IMG/VR virus record: IMGVR_UViG_3300037076_000416
Span: 1 to 64,000 of that record
Length of the DNA stretch: 64,000 bases
Source of the DNA: a virus
Reading direction: 5' to 3' (one strand)
The notes below the pieces were generated by a model. The model was not told the DNA's origin. It ran no database searches and saw only the letters and a program-made list of their open reading frames with translations. The position numbers were made by a program, and so were the translations under genes. Numbering within the stretch: position 1 is the stretch's first letter; each line of letters opens with the position of its first letter. Shown here piece by piece: positions 61,569-64,000 of the stretch.

Positions 61569-62323
61569 TGACGATCCAGATGGACGACCGCTACGCGAGC
61601 GCGCTGCGCGAGGCGCTCATCGACCACGTCCAGACCGCGTCGGGGCGTCGACGCGGCGCCGCACGCCGCCTGGCCATCGGCGCCGCCGCCGGCCTGCTGC
61701 TTGTCGCGGGGGCAGCTGCCGGAGCGGTCGCGACCGGCATCCTGCATTTCCCGGGCACGCCGGACGTAGCGCCTCTGGCGCCGAGCGTCACGGTGACGGG
61801 CGAGGGGACCCAGACGGTGGAACTCGGCGCGCCGCCGGCCGGCACGACGGAACTCGAGATCAGGCTGGCATGCCTGACGGCCGGGGCCTTCCAGACGGCC
61901 GACGGCGCCTCGCTCGTGTGCGACGCCTCCAGCGCGGGCACGGGCGCGATGGACTGGCACCTGGCCGTCGTCGCCGGCCAGCACTCGACGGTCATCACCG
62001 CGCGCGCGGGCGAGCGGTGGCGCCTCGTGGCGACCTACTCACGCGTGACGGACACCGCGTGGGGCGTCAACGCGGACGGGCTCACCTACGGGGTCCCCAA
62101 CGACCGCGGCACGCCCGACCTCGTGGCGGCCGTCGCCAGCAACGGAAGGGTGGGCTACGTCTACAGCCGGGACATGTTCCCGCCGACCCCGTCCTCGCTC
62201 CAGATCGGGGGCGACCCCGAGCCTCGCACCATCACTGTCTACACCTCCGACGGCCACACGGTCATCGGGCAGATCCGCACCGGCGTCAACCCGAGCACCG
62301 CCCCGGCGAGCACCGCCCCGTAA
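61568..62323 (+). CDS. Membrane-anchored anti-sigma-like protein
   Basis: 251 residues. A short cytoplasmic N-terminus (~1-34) with ASALREALIDHVQTASGRRR is followed by one transmembrane helix (~36-57, AIGAAAGLLLVAGAAAGAV) and an extracellular beta-rich domain with LACLTAGAFQTADGASLVCD and RAGERWRLVATYSRVTD. No zinc HxxxCxxC motif is seen. Genetic coupling to the sigma gene and topology support an anti-sigma or sensor role. Confidence 0.6.
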   Translation: MTIQMDDRYASALREALIDHVQTASGRRRGAARRLAIGAAAGLLLVAGAAAGAVATGILHFPGTPDVAPLAPSVTVTGEGTQTVELGAPPAGTTELEIRLACLTAGAFQTADGASLVCDASSAGTGAMDWHLAVVAGQHSTVITARAGERWRLVATYSRVTDTAWGVNADGLTYGVPNDRGTPDLVAAVASNGRVGYVYSRDMFPPTPSSLQIGGDPEPRTITVYTSDGHTVIGQIRTGVNPSTAPASTAP

Positions 62324-62324
62324 T

Positions 62325-62406
62325 GGACGTACCCGAGGTCGCGACAGGCAGGGGACCCGGGAGTCGGTGTGGATCAGACCAGCGCGCCGCCATGCCCCCA
62401 AGCGTG
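62325..62406. repeat. Direct repeat, copy 2 (82 bp)
   Basis: Begins two bases after the stop of the anti-sigma-like gene and matches the copy at 60746-60828 in the same orientation. Together they bracket the first sigma/anti-sigma pair. Confidence 0.9.
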
Positions 62407-62456
62407 GGGTAGGTTTGGGCCATGCCTTCGGGGCTTCCGGGCGATGGGGCGAAGAT

Positions 62457-62482
62457 TGAACCGGGCAGGGTCCGCTCGCATC
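62457..62482 (+). promoter_or_regulatory. ECF-like promoter for the second sigma gene
   Basis: TGAACC, 16 bases, CATC. It is similar to the promoter of the first pair. The -10 ends only eight bases before the ATG at 62491, so the transcript may be nearly leaderless. Confidence 0.45.
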
Positions 62483-62490
62483 TGTAGAGC

Positions 62491-63063
62491 ATGGTGGCCA
62501 TCGAACGACTGGAGGGCCTGATCAACGTGGGGCCTCGCGCGTCCGGGGGGACGGAGGTCGAGCGGAGGGCAGCCTTCGAGCGGTTCACCCAGAGCCGTTT
62601 GGAGCGCGCCTACCGCTTGGCTGGTCTCCTTCTCCGCGATCGAACGGATGCCGAGGATGCCGTCCATGACGCCGCGGTCCTGGCCTGGCTCCACTGGGGG
62701 GAGCTGCGCGATCCCGAGCGGGTCGACGCCTGGTTCGACCGGATCCTCGTCAACGGCTGCCGCGCGCGGATGCGCCGAAAGATGATCCGCCCGCTCGTCT
62801 TTGCCAACGGAGCCGAGGCGCCGGGCCCCGACGCATTCGCCGGCCTGCACGAGCGCGAGATCCTCCATCGGGCTCTCGCGACCCTCGACGCCGACCACCG
62901 CGTGGCGGTCGTCCTGCGCTACATCGCCGACCTGTCGCCCGCCGAGATCGCCGCCCGGACGGGCGAGCGCGAGGGCACCGTGAAGTCGCGGCTCCACTAC
63001 GCGCTGCGCCAGATGCGTGCGGCCCTCGACGCCGCGGAGCGGGCGCCCGGAGGTTCCCGATGA
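62491..63063 (+). CDS. ECF sigma factor (second pair)
   Basis: 190 residues. Region 2 is RLERAYRLAGLLLRDRTDAE with DAAVLAWLHWGELRDPERVD. Region 4 is ILHRALATLDADHRVAVVLR, then LSPAEIAARTGEREGTVKSR. It is clearly different in sequence from the first sigma gene, so this is not a recent duplication. Its stop overlaps the following gene (ATGA). Confidence 0.88.
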   Translation: MVAIERLEGLINVGPRASGGTEVERRAAFERFTQSRLERAYRLAGLLLRDRTDAEDAVHDAAVLAWLHWGELRDPERVDAWFDRILVNGCRARMRRKMIRPLVFANGAEAPGPDAFAGLHEREILHRALATLDADHRVAVVLRYIADLSPAEIAARTGEREGTVKSRLHYALRQMRAALDAAERAPGGSR

Positions 63064-64000
63064 ACGACGAGCGCCTTGAGCGCGAGGTGCGTGCCGCCCT
63101 CCTCGAGGACGATCCCGGCCCGGTCGGCAGCGGACTCCGGGCGCGCATCGCCGCGGTGCCCGACGACGCGGCGCTTCGGCCCAGGCTCGTCCGGTCTCCG
63201 CGCGTTTCCCGGCTGATGGTCTCGGCGGCGGCAGTCGCCGCGGTGGTCCTCGTCAGCGCCACGCTCGTCATCGGGTTGGGCGCTCGCCGGACCTCGGTCG
63301 GACCGGCGCCGAGCGTTCTTCCCTCGGTTATGCCGATCAGCCCGGCGCCGTCAGCCGTGCCATCTGTGTCGCCCGCTCCCACGCCGAGTCCGTCGGGGTT
63401 GACTCCCGTGCCTGCCCCGTGGGGTGGCCTGCGCTGGCCGGCACCGATCGTCTTGCCCGACGCCAACTCGGTCGAGGGCGTCACCACATTCGACGGACAG
63501 CTCTTCGCAGTCGGCCACATCGTCGGAACGGGTGGCCAGAACCCGGTCGCTGTCTGGCGATCGTCGGACGGGACGACGTGGACGCCACTCGCCCAGAGTG
63601 GAGCGACGTTTGCGGGGGACGCCTTTGTCGAAAGCCTCGTCGCGACCCCGGACGGCCTTCTCGCCTGGGGGCCGGCCGGCGGATCAACCTGCACCGGACA
63701 GGGAGAGGGGCAGGCAACGTGCGTGCCGCCTTCCGACGTCATCTGGAGGTCGCCCGACGGGAGTAACTGGACCCGGGATGCGTCTGCCTTCGCGGGCGCG
63801 TGGCTCCAGGCGATCGCCAGAGGAACGCACGGTTTCGTGGCCATCGGGGACATGGGCTGGGACAGGCCGGCTATCTGGCTCTCGGACACCGGTGCGACCT
63901 GGCAGCGGCTCGCCCTGCCCGCCGCCGTGTTCGCCGACGCGCACTTCTCCACCGTCCGCGCGACGTCGACCGGTTACGTCCTCGCCGGCGGGACGGGTTC
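63060..64000 (+). CDS. Anti-sigma-like membrane protein with sialidase-like repeats (partial)
   Basis: The frame runs off the end of the window (313 residues visible). A cytoplasmic N-terminus of ~52 residues is followed by one transmembrane helix (~53-76, MVSAAAVAAVVLVSATLVIG) and a Pro/Ser-rich linker (~82-120). An extracellular domain then has repeated Trp-containing units (VWRSSDGTTWTPL; IWRSPDGSNWTRD; IWLSDTGATWQRL) that resemble Asp-box/BNR propeller blades. ATGA coupling to the sigma gene makes it the probable anti-sigma sensor. Confidence 0.7.
   Translation, partial: MNDERLEREVRAALLEDDPGPVGSGLRARIAAVPDDAALRPRLVRSPRVSRLMVSAAAVAAVVLVSATLVIGLGARRTSVGPAPSVLPSVMPISPAPSAVPSVSPAPTPSPSGLTPVPAPWGGLRWPAPIVLPDANSVEGVTTFDGQLFAVGHIVGTGGQNPVAVWRSSDGTTWTPLAQSGATFAGDAFVESLVATPDGLLAWGPAGGSTCTGQGEGQATCVPPSDVIWRSPDGSNWTRDASAFAGAWLQAIARGTHGFVAIGDMGWDRPAIWLSDTGATWQRLALPAAVFADAHFSTVRATSTGYVLAGGTG

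Overview
The window is about 64 kb of high-GC bacterial DNA dominated by accessory genes. Carotenoid-hydratase-like CruF, luciferase-like oxidoreductase debris and ECF sigma/anti-sigma pairs with Pro/Ser-rich linkers would fit a Chloroflexota (Limnocylindria-like) or related high-GC genome. No rRNA or universal marker gene is present, so this is an inference only.

Layout. (1) 1-2.1 kb: the 3' end of a membrane protein, an oxidoreductase remnant, a small coiled-coil gene and a frameshifted gene. (2) 2.2-13.3 kb, minus strand: an anti-phage operon of SNF2-type helicase, DUF1156 adenine methyltransferase and DUF499/Swt1-HEPN ATPase. This matches the Hma (helicase-methylase-ATPase) type, and a DUF4062 gene follows it. 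(3) 13.5-27.1 kb: mixed accessory DNA with two DNA methyltransferases, a multi-zinc-finger/HTH protein, a cruF-like gene, a Panacea-MazF toxin-antitoxin operon, and a compact minus-strand replication operon (AEP primase, DUF3631 ATPase and small coupled genes), ending with a tyrosine integrase. Many genes here carry single-base frameshifts although the protein signal continues in another frame. (4) 27.32-27.39 kb: an intact tRNA-Arg(CCG).

(5) 27.3-60.8 kb: a probable prophage. The early side has a large serine recombinase that runs antisense into the tRNA, a prim-pol/P4-type helicase and an excisionase-like HTH protein. The late side (60.8 to 41.5 kb, minus strand) is a full siphovirus morphogenesis set: HNH, ParB-methyltransferase, TerS, TerL, portal, scaffold, HK97-like capsid, connectors, major tail protein, frameshifted tail chaperone, tape measure, tail tip and fibre. 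Between the two lies a plus-strand defence cargo block (31.7-41.5 kb): a zinc-finger protein, a three-gene module pairing a SecB-like chaperone with a PD-(D/E)xK-like protein, a Type III restriction-modification system, and a two-gene unit with an XRE/ImmA-IrrE regulator-protease. I recognise no lysis genes.

(6) 60.7-64 kb: two consecutive ECF sigma/anti-sigma pairs. The first is bracketed by an imperfect 83-bp direct repeat. Both sigma genes have an ECF-like promoter just upstream.

The best candidate for an undescribed system is the SecB-like/nuclease-like module at 33.26-34.77 kb. Also worth attention are the Panacea-MazF operon with its extra upstream ORF, the 39.7-41.5 kb HTH-protease pair, and the repeat-bounded sigma cassette.
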